From the NCBI GenBank assembly GCA_934255105.1, contig CAKQNH010000001.1, positions 1-46,840 on the forward strand: DNA of 46,840 nt. Direction: 5' to 3'. Below are positions 31,752-38,501 of this stretch, one piece after another. Numbering within the stretch: the first letter of the stretch is position 1; each line of letters opens with the position of its first letter. The stretch is from an uncultured Pirellulaceae bacterium. Its GTDB lineage: Bacteria; Planctomycetota; Planctomycetia; Pirellulales; Pirellulaceae. Both the position numbers and the translations under genes were made by a program. The notes under the pieces are model-generated. The model was not told the origin of the DNA. It saw only the letters and a program-made list of their open reading frames with translations, and searched no databases.

Positions 31752-32566
31752 CGCAACAATCCCTCCTCGAATGAAACCTTCGCCCGATAGCCGCCCTTTC
31801 CGCCCGGACCTAGCGGCGGCTTCCCTTTGTGGTCACCGTTGGTAATGAGGTTCAGCGCCCCACGCTGGATCGTAAACGCAACCACGCTAGCGGCCTCCTC
31901 AGCGCCAAATTGCCGAGACAGAGCCAACAACTGACCCTCCTCCTCGACCGCCCCCAGTGGCTTGTGCTTCTCCGATCGGTGCCGCTTCCACTGCCGCCAC
32001 TGCGCCGCGAACTCCGCGGACCCATCGAACGGATTGACGGATTCATCAGGAATGAATTCTTCTTCCTTGGCGACTGAGAGAGCGGGAGATTCTCGGTCCG
32101 CCTCCTCTCCCTCTCCTTGGTCCTTGGTCCCTTCCTTGGTCCTTGGTCCTTGGTCTGCGCGCGCACGCGAGGGTATCGAGGGTTCGAGATCGTTCGCGAA
32201 TGCTCGCGAGGATTCGCGACTAGTGCATGCTTTGGGGTCAGGGAGCTTGGAAACGCTGGGTTTATCGATCTTTTGGTGATTGTTCCAGTGGCATATTGCG
32301 ACATACGACGAGCCATCAGGCCCGGTGTAGCGAACAATGCATTTTTCCCGTTCCAACTCCCCCATCCAGGTGTTGATTAAGCCTGGAGCATCGTCGTCGT
32401 ACGGAAAGAGAAGGCTCGCGAGCATTCGCGAATTGCCGCGAAGCCTCCCCGAATCGTCGGAAAGCGTCCACATCTGAACAAATAGAAGACGCGCATCGCG
32501 GCTCACTTTCCCCATGCTCTCAGACTGCGGGAACTCCGGTTTGATCGTCCTAATTCGTGCCATCAT
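31748..32566 (-). CDS. phage replication initiator protein with internal origin-like repeats
   Basis: A 272-residue protein. Residues about 3-98 form a winged-helix domain of phage initiators: ARIRTIKPEFPQSESMGKVS, ARLLFVQMWTLSDDSGRLRG, SLLFPYDDDAP, then VAICHWNNHQKIDKPS. A low-complexity, charged linker (about 110-170, KEGTKDQGEGEE) separates it from a helical C-terminal part (EFAAQWRQWKRHRSEKHKPL) that likely binds the loader or helicase. Its DNA carries two clusters of phased TCGCGA repeats and five CCTTGGT repeats, as in lambda-type origins located inside the initiator gene. Confidence 0.7.
   Translation of the reverse strand: MMARIRTIKPEFPQSESMGKVSRDARLLFVQMWTLSDDSGRLRGNSRMLASLLFPYDDDAPGLINTWMGELEREKCIVRYTGPDGSSYVAICHWNNHQKIDKPSVSKLPDPKACTSRESSRAFANDLEPSIPSRARADQGPRTKEGTKDQGEGEEADRESPALSVAKEEEFIPDESVNPFDGSAEFAAQWRQWKRHRSEKHKPLGAVEEEGQLLALSRQFGAEEAASVVAFTIQRGALNLITNGDHKGKPPLGPGGKGGYRAKVSFEEGLLR
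32115..32154. repeat. five CCTTGGT direct repeats
   Basis: Copies at 32115-32121, 32122-32128, 32134-32140, 32141-32147 and 32148-32154, inside the initiator gene linker. They code for the Gly/Thr/Asp/Lys-rich segment, so protein low complexity may explain part of it. They lie 40 bases from the TCGCGA cluster. Confidence 0.6.
32184..32219. repeat. phased TCGCGA repeats, cluster 1
   Basis: TCGCGA at 32194, 32204 and 32214, exactly 10 bp apart, with a variant TCGAGA at 32184 in the same phase. They lie inside the initiator gene. Ten is not a multiple of three, so the repeated hexamer is read in different frames and a repeated peptide cannot explain it. Confidence 0.75.
32416..32441. repeat. 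phased TCGCGA repeats, cluster 2
   Basis: TCGCGA at 32416 and 32426 and CCGCGA at 32436, again exactly 10 bp apart, inside GCTCGCGAGC and ATTCGCGAAT decamer palindromes. It lies 197-222 bp from cluster 1 within the same gene. Confidence 0.75.
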
Positions 32567-32912
32567 TGGCCTCCCGTGCGTCAGCTACAACCGAAACCTC
32601 TGCTGTGCGATTAGGCAGAAGAGACTTGCCTAGGATCGCTATGCACTCATCTCGTCGACGCCGTAGTTCGCGTAGGTCATTCAGGTTGTCCCTAAACCAC
32701 TCCTGGTACGTCCTATTACCTTTGGATACGTTGCATCCATTGCAGGCCGGTAGCAGGTTTTCTTTTACTGACAGTCCGCCCCTAGACTCCGGTAGAACGT
32801 GGTCGATAACCGTGGCCGTCGCCTTGCCGCAGTACACGCACAGCCGGCCGTGCTCGTCGAAGCACTCTTGCCTCAACGCTTCCCATGCTACATTACTAAC
32901 GTCTTTCGCCAT
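32550..32912 (-). CDS. HNH endonuclease
   Basis: A 120-residue protein from the ATG at 32912, preceded by GGAGGGGCAAGAA. The HNH core reads RLCVYCGKATATVIDHVLPE, then RGGLSVKENLLPACNGCNVS: two C-x2-C zinc pairs, the DH at the catalytic strand and the N and C residues near the end. Small HNH proteins act in packaging, homing or recombination. This one overlaps the initiator start by 17 bases and is near the integrase, so its partner process is open. Confidence 0.75.
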   Translation of the reverse strand: MAKDVSNVAWEALRQECFDEHGRLCVYCGKATATVIDHVLPESRGGLSVKENLLPACNGCNVSKGNRTYQEWFRDNLNDLRELRRRRDECIAILGKSLLPNRTAEVSVVADAREANDGTN

Positions 32913-32978
32913 TTCTTGCCCCTCCAAAACTCGGGCCGTGTTCCTGTTTCCTCAGTCGCAGATCATCTGCGACCGCTA

Positions 32979-34031
32979 TCAACCTGCGTAGACTCGCAGC
33001 CGTGGTGGTTCGTTGTCGTCTTTACGTCGCTGCTCGATAGCTATCTGCGGGTTAGCCAGCTGCTGGGCCAGCGCGTCGATTGGGCTTGGGGCGGCTGTAG
33101 CCGCATCCTTTCGCAGATGTGCGTAGCCCTGGGTTGTCTCCACAGACGCGTGCCCGGCGAGCGCCTGCACGATGTGGATCGGCACGTTGCCCTCTAGCGA
33201 GTGCGTTGTCCAACTGTGTCTCAAGCAGTGAGCCGTGATCCGCTTAGGGATGCCTGCTTTGATTGCGGCCTGGCTGATATTTCTGCCGATGTTAGCCATG
33301 TCGCTATGATGCCGCAGCAGGCGTCCACTGACCGGATCTCGGCTGTAGTTGTCAGCAGAAAACAGATACCACCACGCAAAATCCAGGTGGCTCGACGGCG
33401 ACTTTTTACCCCATGCGTACGGCAGTGAAACGCCATTGAGCCCGTCCGCCACATCGTGCTGCCACAGTACCCGCATCGACTCCATTTGTCGCCGCACCGC
33501 ATCATGCAAGCTTTGCGGGAACCCGACCACTCGCGACTTGCCATGCTTCGATTCCTGCACGTTGATCTGGCAGCGTTCGAAGCTGATATCTTTCATTCTG
33601 ATTCGTCCAATCTCGCCAATGCGAAAACTGGACGCGTACATTAACTTTGCAGCCAATAATGACCGACCTCGCAGCTCACCGAACAACTGGACAATCTCCG
33701 ACTGATCGAGTACTTGCCGAACGATGGCAGGCTTTTTCGCTCGCATCGCATTAACGCCTTCCAGCGGCTGCTCTAAAACAACATTGTAGAGATAACATAA
33801 ACCCGCCAGAGCCTGATTCTGCGTCGAAGGAGCCACGTTTTCTTTTACTGCCAAATGCGTCAGGAATATTTCCACCTGAGTTCGGCCCATATCTTTTGGA
33901 TGCACCCAGACGCCACGTTTCTTATGCGCGAATTTTAGAAAGCGAACAGTCCAAGCCCAATAAGCTTTGGCTGTTTTTATATCTTTGCCTTCCAGTCGAA
34001 TTTTCTCAAACAACTGTTGTTTTAGTTTCAT
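32979..34031 (-). CDS. intI-like: integron-type (IntI-like) tyrosine recombinase
   Basis: About 350 residues from the ATG at 34031 (GCGAGAGCAAC before it). A GTG at 34064 would add 11. In the longer numbering the catalytic residues are Arg148 (FRIGEIGRIR), Lys176 (KHGKSR), His279 and Arg282 (HCLRHSW), His305 (LAGHAS) and Tyr314 (QGYAHL). The order and spacing are those of integron integrases. Residues about 210-240 carry the IntI-specific extra segment between the Lys strand and the HxxR helix: VSLPYAWGKKSPSSHLDFAW followed by WYLF, matching VALP-A---K-P-AGH-W-W-W-F of IntI1. Most phage integrases lack this segment. It is probably responsible for phage integration or cassette movement, and it is encoded next to an attI-like and an attC-like site. 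Confidence 0.85.
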   Translation of the reverse strand: MKLKQQLFEKIRLEGKDIKTAKAYWAWTVRFLKFAHKKRGVWVHPKDMGRTQVEIFLTHLAVKENVAPSTQNQALAGLCYLYNVVLEQPLEGVNAMRAKKPAIVRQVLDQSEIVQLFGELRGRSLLAAKLMYASSFRIGEIGRIRMKDISFERCQINVQESKHGKSRVVGFPQSLHDAVRRQMESMRVLWQHDVADGLNGVSLPYAWGKKSPSSHLDFAWWYLFSADNYSRDPVSGRLLRHHSDMANIGRNISQAAIKAGIPKRITAHCLRHSWTTHSLEGNVPIHIVQALAGHASVETTQGYAHLRKDAATAAPSPIDALAQQLANPQIAIEQRRKDDNEPPRLRVYAG

Positions 34032-34048
34032 GTTGCTCTCGCTTAGTA

Positions 34049-34106
34049 TTATTCTGCGCGGCACTCCGTGTTATTCTGCGCTGGGACGGATAGTAAAGCG
34101 TTAGGT
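34049..34106. promoter_or_regulatory. attI-like segment: two direct repeats and a GTTAGGT core
   Basis: Between the integrase ATG (34031) and the neighbouring gene are direct repeats of TTATTCTGCGC at 34049-34059 and 34071-34081 (22 bp, two helical turns, apart), then a GTTAGGT core at 34100-34106. The core fits the GTTRRRY rule for an integron crossover site, and the direct repeats take the place of the integrase-binding repeats of attI. The neighbouring gene stop codon lies inside the core. Confidence 0.55.
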
Positions 34107-34475
34107 GGATGCAAAAACAGCCTGCTGTCCGCGAATACGGGCAGCCCAATATCGGTCGCTGGTTTCTCTCCACTCTTTTTCTCCGTTGACGATTCCGCTG
34201 AAGTCCTTACGTTGCATCATCGACATTGCCCACGGACCACTGCCCTCTAGGCATGTCTCTCCGTCTGGCATGACGCCATCACAGAATCCGCAGAACTCGA
34301 CACACTCGTCGTAAGTCATCCACTCGTCAGCACCTTCCGCACACTCGTCAAGCGACTGGCCGCACCAATGGCTCTCCACTTCGTCGTCGTAGTCCTCGTC
34401 CTCCCATAGGTCTGGGTACTGCGAGCGAATTAGCGTGAGGTCAGTCCCTTTGGGCACAATTAACTGCACTTCCAT
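34101..34475 (-). CDS. hypothetical acidic Cys-rich protein, cassette-like unit
   Basis: A 124-residue protein from the ATG at 34475 (AGGTGGTGCG before it). It is acidic and Cys-rich (DLWEDEDYDDEVESHWCGQS, DECVEFCGFCDGVMPDGETC), possibly metal-binding. It lies between the attI-like core and the attC-like hairpin: its stop is inside GTTAGGT (read as ACCTAAC on its strand) and its start is seven bases after the attC R box. This is the anatomy of an integron cassette. No family recognised. Confidence 0.55.
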   Translation of the reverse strand: MEVQLIVPKGTDLTLIRSQYPDLWEDEDYDDEVESHWCGQSLDECAEGADEWMTYDECVEFCGFCDGVMPDGETCLEGSGPWAMSMMQRKDFSGIVNGEKEWRETSDRYWAARIRGQQAVFAST

Positions 34476-34481
34476 CGCACC

Positions 34482-34571
34482 ACCTAACAATCAAATCCAC
34501 CCAAGTCGCGGGGCTTAGGTTTTACCAATGGAGAATCACCCGCCGCGACTGGGTGATTCATCGCGTTAGGA
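34482..34571. other. attC-like hairpin (integron recombination site)
   Basis: A 90-bp element. R box ACCTAAC (34482-34488) and its partner GTTAGGA (34565-34571) bracket an inner inverted repeat: CACCCAAGTCGCGG at 34498-34511 pairs with CCGCGACTGGGTG at 34543-34555, perfect except for one extra A. One unpaired base in the L arm is the signature of attC sites, recognised as a folded single strand. The stop codon of the HD gene lies in GTTAGGA (TCCTAAC on its strand). Orientation is ambiguous, as each direction has one R-box mismatch. Confidence 0.7.
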
Positions 34572-35168
34572 CGCTCGCAATACCCGAGTCTCGGGGCTGC
34601 ACAGCCCAAGCGTCCTGGCCATCGCCAGATAGTTCACCTCCGCCTCTCGGTGGTCCCAGAACTGGAAGTTGACGTGCCGGGTTTCTATCGCCCCTAGCCC
34701 CTGCCACTGCTCTTTGTCCTCCGGCCAGAATGCGAGCTTTTCGGCCTTGAGCATAGCCCGGTCGTATCGCTGGATCGTTCCTGCCCATCGCAGGAAATCC
34801 ACGCCGAATGCCTCGCTAGCTGCGTCCTCAATCTGCATCTCGACCGTGGAGTACTCCCGCATCATCATCTTGAAGGGCTTGATTGCATCGCCCGTGTAAG
34901 CCTCTGCCGCATCATGCAGGAAGACCGCTTGAAGCTGCTGCCCCGTGTGGCCATCTGAGGCCGCTAGATTCGTCGCCAGGACGCAATGTTCTGCGACCGA
35001 GTAGAAATTGGGACAGTGGCCGCCATAGCGGCAGAGCTTACTCAGAGAGGCTGCAATTGACTGAATTTCGATTGCACTCGCGCTCGGCAGCCGCAGGTCG
35101 AAGTAGTGACCGGCCGCGACCTTCATCGAGGTTCCGTTGCAGCCGAAGGTATCTGGGGCTTGGCTCAT
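34566..35168 (-). CDS. HD-domain hydrolase, YfbR-like nucleotidase family
   Basis: A 200-residue protein with the HD pattern of phage and YfbR-type nucleotidases: FYSVAEHCVLA (metal His), FLHDAAEAYTGDAIKPFK (HD), and a later conserved stretch FDRAMLKAEK-like (QRYDRAMLKAEKLAFWPEDK). The start MSQAPDTFGCNGTSMKVAAG precedes a GHYFDLRLPSASAIEIQSIA segment, common in phage copies. It probably hydrolyses a deoxynucleotide or related phosphate. Its stop is inside the attC-like R box. Confidence 0.75.
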   Translation of the reverse strand: MSQAPDTFGCNGTSMKVAAGHYFDLRLPSASAIEIQSIAASLSKLCRYGGHCPNFYSVAEHCVLATNLAASDGHTGQQLQAVFLHDAAEAYTGDAIKPFKMMMREYSTVEMQIEDAASEAFGVDFLRWAGTIQRYDRAMLKAEKLAFWPEDKEQWQGLGAIETRHVNFQFWDHREAEVNYLAMARTLGLCSPETRVLRAS

Positions 35169-35542
35169 GGCGCGGCTCCTTCGACAGAATCTAAGTACTC
35201 GTATTCGATCCGAGTAACGATCTCACCCACAGAGCAACGCATGTTTTCGGAGAACATCGTTACAAACCCGTGCCCAGTTAGATGCGGGAAGCCTTCTAAA
35301 ATCGCTTCCTGATCTCCGTAGCATGTTTTGGACATCGCGCTGAGCGGCTCGCGCCTAACTGAAGTCACGCGAATCAAACCCATCCGCTCGATCGACTCAC
35401 CCGGCTTCAGGCCCATGCACTTCACGCAACCGCACAGCACCTCGCCCGGCTTGAGTTTGAGCCACCGCAAACGCCGCGTTACCGTTTTCGTTCGATCGCG
35501 AAATTGCTGGGTAGTCAGAGCAAATGAGATATTACGAGGCAC
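35165..35542 (-). CDS. ASCH-like phage protein
   Basis: A 125-residue protein from the GTG at 35542, with CAGGAGTTCCCCA before it. A long frame from 35635 would run through the upstream gene. The pattern NISFALTTQQFRDRTKTVTR, RLRWLKLKPGEVLCGCVKCM and GLIRVTSVRREPLSAM, then VTRIEYEYL is that of phage ASCH-superfamily proteins (TKTVTRR is the family mark). ASCH domains are RNA- or nucleotide-binding, and their phage role is unknown. The ATGA junction couples it to the HD gene. Confidence 0.65.
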   Translation of the reverse strand: MPRNISFALTTQQFRDRTKTVTRRLRWLKLKPGEVLCGCVKCMGLKPGESIERMGLIRVTSVRREPLSAMSKTCYGDQEAILEGFPHLTGHGFVTMFSENMRCSVGEIVTRIEYEYLDSVEGAAP

Positions 35543-35744
35543 TGGGGAACTCCTGAATCTGTGGATCCTCCGGGAACTCACTTGCATTGGCAGTGACCTT
35601 TCCATCAACCTCAAGCTGTTTGACAAAGAATGCAACTCCGACTGCCTTGCATTGGTCGCGCAAATCGCCGTCTACCGATTCCTGCATAGTTGCCGTCGTC
35701 CAATCAGGATTTGGTCCGCTCAGTTCTGGTTCGTATCGCTTCAT
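35532..35744 (-). CDS. stand-alone C-terminal piece of a DUF5131 (Gp37/Gp68)-like protein
   Basis: A 70-residue protein from the ATG at 35744 (AGGTGGGGC before it). DGDLRDQCKAVGVAFFVKQL matches the C-terminal end of DUF5131, where LRDQC-A-GVPFFFKQWG is nearly invariant. The radical-SAM-like N-terminal 200 residues are absent. It may be a remnant kept as a free peptide or a domain that evolved on its own. It overlaps the next start by 11 bases. Confidence 0.5.
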   Translation of the reverse strand: MKRYEPELSGPNPDWTTATMQESVDGDLRDQCKAVGVAFFVKQLEVDGKVTANASEFPEDPQIQEFPSAS

Positions 35745-35772
35745 GCCCCACCTATTCCTTGAAAGATAAAAC

Positions 35773-35811
35773 CTTGCCCCGCCATGCCTGCCCAACCAAG
35801 CCGAACCGAGC
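35773..35811 (-). repeat. G-rich pentamer tract 1
   Basis: On the minus strand a run GGCTC GGTTC GGCTT GGTTG GGCAG GCATG GCGGG, i.e. GG at about every fifth base. It is the shortest of three tracts with the same rule lying between neighbouring genes (also 36333-36488 and 37157-37290). Confidence 0.6.
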
Positions 35812-36309
35812 CTATTCGCCCGTTCCAATCTCAACTAGAACCTTGTCGATGGATTCGATAACCGCAGCCAGTTCATGAAGGTTCTTGAACCGCCTGCGGA
35901 ACTCTATGGCAGCCCGAATTGCAGATGCAATTAGCCTGTCGCGAGACTCTGGGTCAGCAAGTACTTCATCTACGGTTGAATAAAGAGTCCGCTTAGCATC
36001 TGCTGGCCTTGTCTTTTGCGAGACCTCATACAACCTCGTTTTGACTTCGGGTGCCTCCGCGTAAGAGACGACAAGCGACCGAAGTAACTGACGAGATTGC
36101 ATGCGCCGGTATTCCACCCCAGCCGTCGTGTCGTCCCACTCGAACCATTTGTGAAGCGGGTGTTTTTTTGGCTTTGCAGCCTCAACAATTGCATCATCCG
36201 TTAGCCCGCCGTTTTTCTCGCGAATCGCCTCTAGCGACTTGTGAGCAGTGTCAGGGGCGATGCCCCTGGTTGGTACATTTTGCTTCCATGAAACCGATCC
36301 GATCTTCAC
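35812..36309 (-). CDS. conserved phage hypothetical protein, recombination region
   Basis: A 165-residue protein starting with GTG at 36309, seven bases after AAGGAG. HPLHKWFEWDDTTAGVEYRR followed by QLLRSLVV is a pattern I know from small phage proteins near RecT or Erf genes (HPLHD-FEWDD--AA---R). The rest is helical (RLIASAIRAAIEFRRRFKNL). Function unknown. It is flanked by G-rich tracts on both sides. Confidence 0.5.
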   Translation of the reverse strand: MKIGSVSWKQNVPTRGIAPDTAHKSLEAIREKNGGLTDDAIVEAAKPKKHPLHKWFEWDDTTAGVEYRRMQSRQLLRSLVVSYAEAPEVKTRLYEVSQKTRPADAKRTLYSTVDEVLADPESRDRLIASAIRAAIEFRRRFKNLHELAAVIESIDKVLVEIGTGE

Positions 36310-36332
36310 AACTAACTCCTTGAGTGTTTATT

Positions 36333-36488
36333 CCCCTCGCCTGCCACACCAAACCATACCTGTCCGCGCCCCACCAACCATGCCTCGCCTGCCATGCCGA
36401 ACCTCGCCGCGACTTGCCTACCTCGCCATGCCTCGCCTGCCCAACCATGCCTTGCCTGGACCTGACGCGCCTCGCCCTGCCTGGACCT
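36333..36488 (-). repeat. G-rich pentamer tract 2
   Basis: About 156 bases between two minus-strand genes. On the minus strand, GG doublets recur every five bases with few slips (GGCAA GGCAT GGTTG GGCAG GCGAGG CATGG CGAGG TAGGC). The frame here translates to Trp/Gly/Arg/His low complexity and is not a gene. G2N3 spacing could form weak G-quadruplexes in the transcript or the non-template strand. Confidence 0.65.
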
Positions 36489-37094
36489 TTACTCCTCAAA
36501 GCTCACCGGAACACTCGGGTCGATCTCGAACCGACCGTACTCACCACCCTTCTCTGGCCTCCACTCGCAGATACCAACTCCAAATCCAGCACGATCAACC
36601 AACGCCAACACGTCGTCTCGTTGCAGTAACTCCGAGTCAACTTCTAGTTCAATCTGGCATGTCCATTCAGAGAACTCGGGGCGGTATCGCATATCCGCAG
36701 ACCCCATGCCGACGCGAACCATATCCTCTCGCACAACAGGATCGCTTCCCTCAATCGGGAGAATCTTATCGCTGTCCTTTGTGACCAAAAACAACGCCTT
36801 GCGAACTAGCGTTTTCTCGATGCCGATATCCTTGTGGGCTGCTGTCACAAGTGCCGACTTGAATGCCATGCCGGGAATGCCTATCCGTCCGTTGTCGTCA
36901 ACGTAAGTAGCCGCCTTCGCTTCCGCTTCGGGTTCTCGTTTCTCCCGCGTTTTGGTTTTCTTTCCGCCCTGCTGCTTGTCTCGCATTTCACGCTTGGCCT
37001 TCTCTGACCACTGGTGCATGATTAGCGGACTTGTGCCGCGAATACCAAACGTCATTCGCCGTCTTGCAATCGGCTTTAATGTAATTTGACCCAT
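36489..37094 (-). CDS. phage hypothetical protein, RAMP-like layout possible
   Basis: A 201-residue protein. The N-terminal strand MTFGIRGTSPLIMHQWSEKA is followed by a basic helix and then a Gly-rich segment GRIGIPGMAFKSALVTAAHK. A two-strand, acidic C-terminal part follows (MRVGMGSADMRYRP-like: VRVGMGSADMRYRPEFSEWT, then GVGICEWRPEKGGEYGRFEI). The IPG-AFK-AL-TAA element recalls the loop-helix of RAMP/Cas7-type folds, and related phage genes lie near recombinases. This is a resemblance only. Confidence 0.4.
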   Translation of the reverse strand: MGQITLKPIARRRMTFGIRGTSPLIMHQWSEKAKREMRDKQQGGKKTKTREKREPEAEAKAATYVDDNGRIGIPGMAFKSALVTAAHKDIGIEKTLVRKALFLVTKDSDKILPIEGSDPVVREDMVRVGMGSADMRYRPEFSEWTCQIELEVDSELLQRDDVLALVDRAGFGVGICEWRPEKGGEYGRFEIDPSVPVSFEE

Positions 37095-37296
37095 AGAACT
37101 AACCCTCTCGTCTTTATGATCGACCGAATTAAACTGGCTTCGGTCGTTGCCAGATTACTTGCCTGCCGAGCCAAACCGCGACATGCCGCACCATAACCAG
37201 CCTTGCCAAACACACCGGGCCTGCCTAGCCAATTCCCGCCCTAACCTGCCCCGAAGATCCCCGCCGGTCCGTACCACGCCACGCCTAACATCCCAA
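37095..37296. other. 202-base spacer dominated by a G-rich tract
   Basis: No gene seen. From 37157 to 37290 the minus strand again follows the GG-every-five rule (TTTGG CAAGG CTGGT TATGG TGCGG, and TTAGG CGTGG CGTGG TACGG). The first 60 bases after the 36489-37094 gene start hold only AT-richer, unstructured sequence. Confidence 0.5.
37157..37290 (-). repeat. G-rich pentamer tract 3
   Basis: Tract of the same kind as at 35773 and 36333, here with units such as TTAGG, CGTGG, TACGG and CAAGG on the minus strand. It sits between the stop of the 37297-38034 gene and the start of the 36489-37094 gene. Confidence 0.6.
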
Positions 37297-38034
37297 CTAC
37301 GCCGACTCTAGCACCATCGCTTGCGGATACTCCGCCTTGAGTCGTTCCACCAGCTCAACGCGTGTCGACTGGTGCGCATCGACGATGCAGTCACCCACCG
37401 GGGCAATGCTGATGACCTCGGTGCTTGCGTCGACATTGACCGCAAACCGCAAGTCGTAATCCGACACCGGCAGGCCAGCGAACAACCGCACGCGGAAAGA
37501 AAGAACTTCGGGGATCTCGCCAGCGCCCGACTGTGCAGCCATTTCGACGAGCTTTCCCATCGATTCGCCGGTGTGAGTAACCGACTTGCTACCGTCATTC
37601 TTGCGAGTGAAGTCCAGTCGCTTGAACACGCTCAGATAGCTGGTGTCGTGCGTCCCGGCCAGCTTGGTCCGCAGACCCTTGACCGTGGCCGAAACCGTAC
37701 GAGGAGTCTTGCACCAGTCGAGCAGATCGGCGTAGGCGTTGGATTGTTGCAACCCCAATACAGCACTGTCAGACTCGTGCTGAATGTCACGGTTACTAAC
37801 TGCAAAGATGCGATCATTGCTGACCTTGATAACCAAGTCGTCGCGATCCAAGCACCACTCAATAAAGCTTGGCAGGGACAGCACCACGTCGCTATGTGTC
37901 CTCCGGTCTTTAATCAGCGTTTCAACCGATCCGTCGACCACAAGTAGCATTTTGTTGTTGGGTAAATCGACCGTGCTGGGCGCTGCCGATGTTCGAGCTA
38001 GGGCAACAATTGAATCAACAAATTCCTTCAGCAT
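37297..38034 (-). CDS. phage hypothetical protein, family not recognised
   Basis: A 245-residue protein from the ATG at 38034 (AGGATTCAGGA before it). It is soluble alpha/beta with motifs such as HSDVVLSLPSFIEWCLDRDD, VSATVKGLRTKLAGTHDTSY and SFRVRLFAGLPVSDYDLRFA. Domain order and length resemble DUF2303-like proteins, but I could not match the diagnostic FEDF or E-N motif by eye, so I leave it unnamed. It lies between recombination genes. Confidence 0.4.
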   Translation of the reverse strand: MLKEFVDSIVALARTSAAPSTVDLPNNKMLLVVDGSVETLIKDRRTHSDVVLSLPSFIEWCLDRDDLVIKVSNDRIFAVSNRDIQHESDSAVLGLQQSNAYADLLDWCKTPRTVSATVKGLRTKLAGTHDTSYLSVFKRLDFTRKNDGSKSVTHTGESMGKLVEMAAQSGAGEIPEVLSFRVRLFAGLPVSDYDLRFAVNVDASTEVISIAPVGDCIVDAHQSTRVELVERLKAEYPQAMVLESA

Positions 38035-38100
38035 TCCTGAATCCTTAAACAAAAGTTTTCTAAACAAAAAAAAGCAAAAATCTAGATCAGGCGGCCCCCC

Positions 38101-38460
38101 TTATTCGCACTCCGTGGATTGTTCCAGCAGTTCAGCGAGCGTCTCGGGCCACGGGTAGGGAGCTTCTTCGATGTCGACTTGCGACAGGGTAAATGGGACA
38201 TCCTCGCCACCGACAAAAGATGAAATTTGGCATGCGTAAATCATCGAACACGAAAGCACGAATTTGCCGTCGACATACATCGCTTGGGCGCAGTACCCAA
38301 TGTCGCTCTCGTCGTTCACAACCACCACTTTCTTGATGTGCTGTGGACTCACTGACTTGACAGGCCTTAATCTCATTTCGGCCTTTGGCAGACGTGACCC
38401 ATGGTTAGTGCAGCTCGACTTTTTGTTCAGTCGCTCAAGTGTCTCTAATCCGTGTACCAT
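38101..38460 (-). CDS. hypothetical protein
   Basis: A 119-residue protein starting MVHGLETLERLNKKSSCTNH. It has a Lys/Arg-rich first third, a VVVVND strand and a C-terminal acidic helix (PYPWPETLAELLEQSTECE). Not a recognised family. The gene is followed by an A/T-rich gap before the 37297 gene. Confidence 0.45.
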   Translation of the reverse strand: MVHGLETLERLNKKSSCTNHGSRLPKAEMRLRPVKSVSPQHIKKVVVVNDESDIGYCAQAMYVDGKFVLSCSMIYACQISSFVGGEDVPFTLSQVDIEEAPYPWPETLAELLEQSTECE

Positions 38461-38501
38461 GCTTTCTCTCCGTGTTAGTTATTCTTTTCTCAATTAACCA
38501 A

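Noticed and set aside
36251..36499. 82-codon frame through the G-rich tract
   Set aside because: It translates to Trp/Gly/Arg low complexity over the whole repeat and has no homologue pattern. It is a repeat read as an ORF.
37297..38034. DUF2303 assignment
   Set aside because: Length and place fit but the conserved FEDF-type motif could not be seen, so it is left unnamed.
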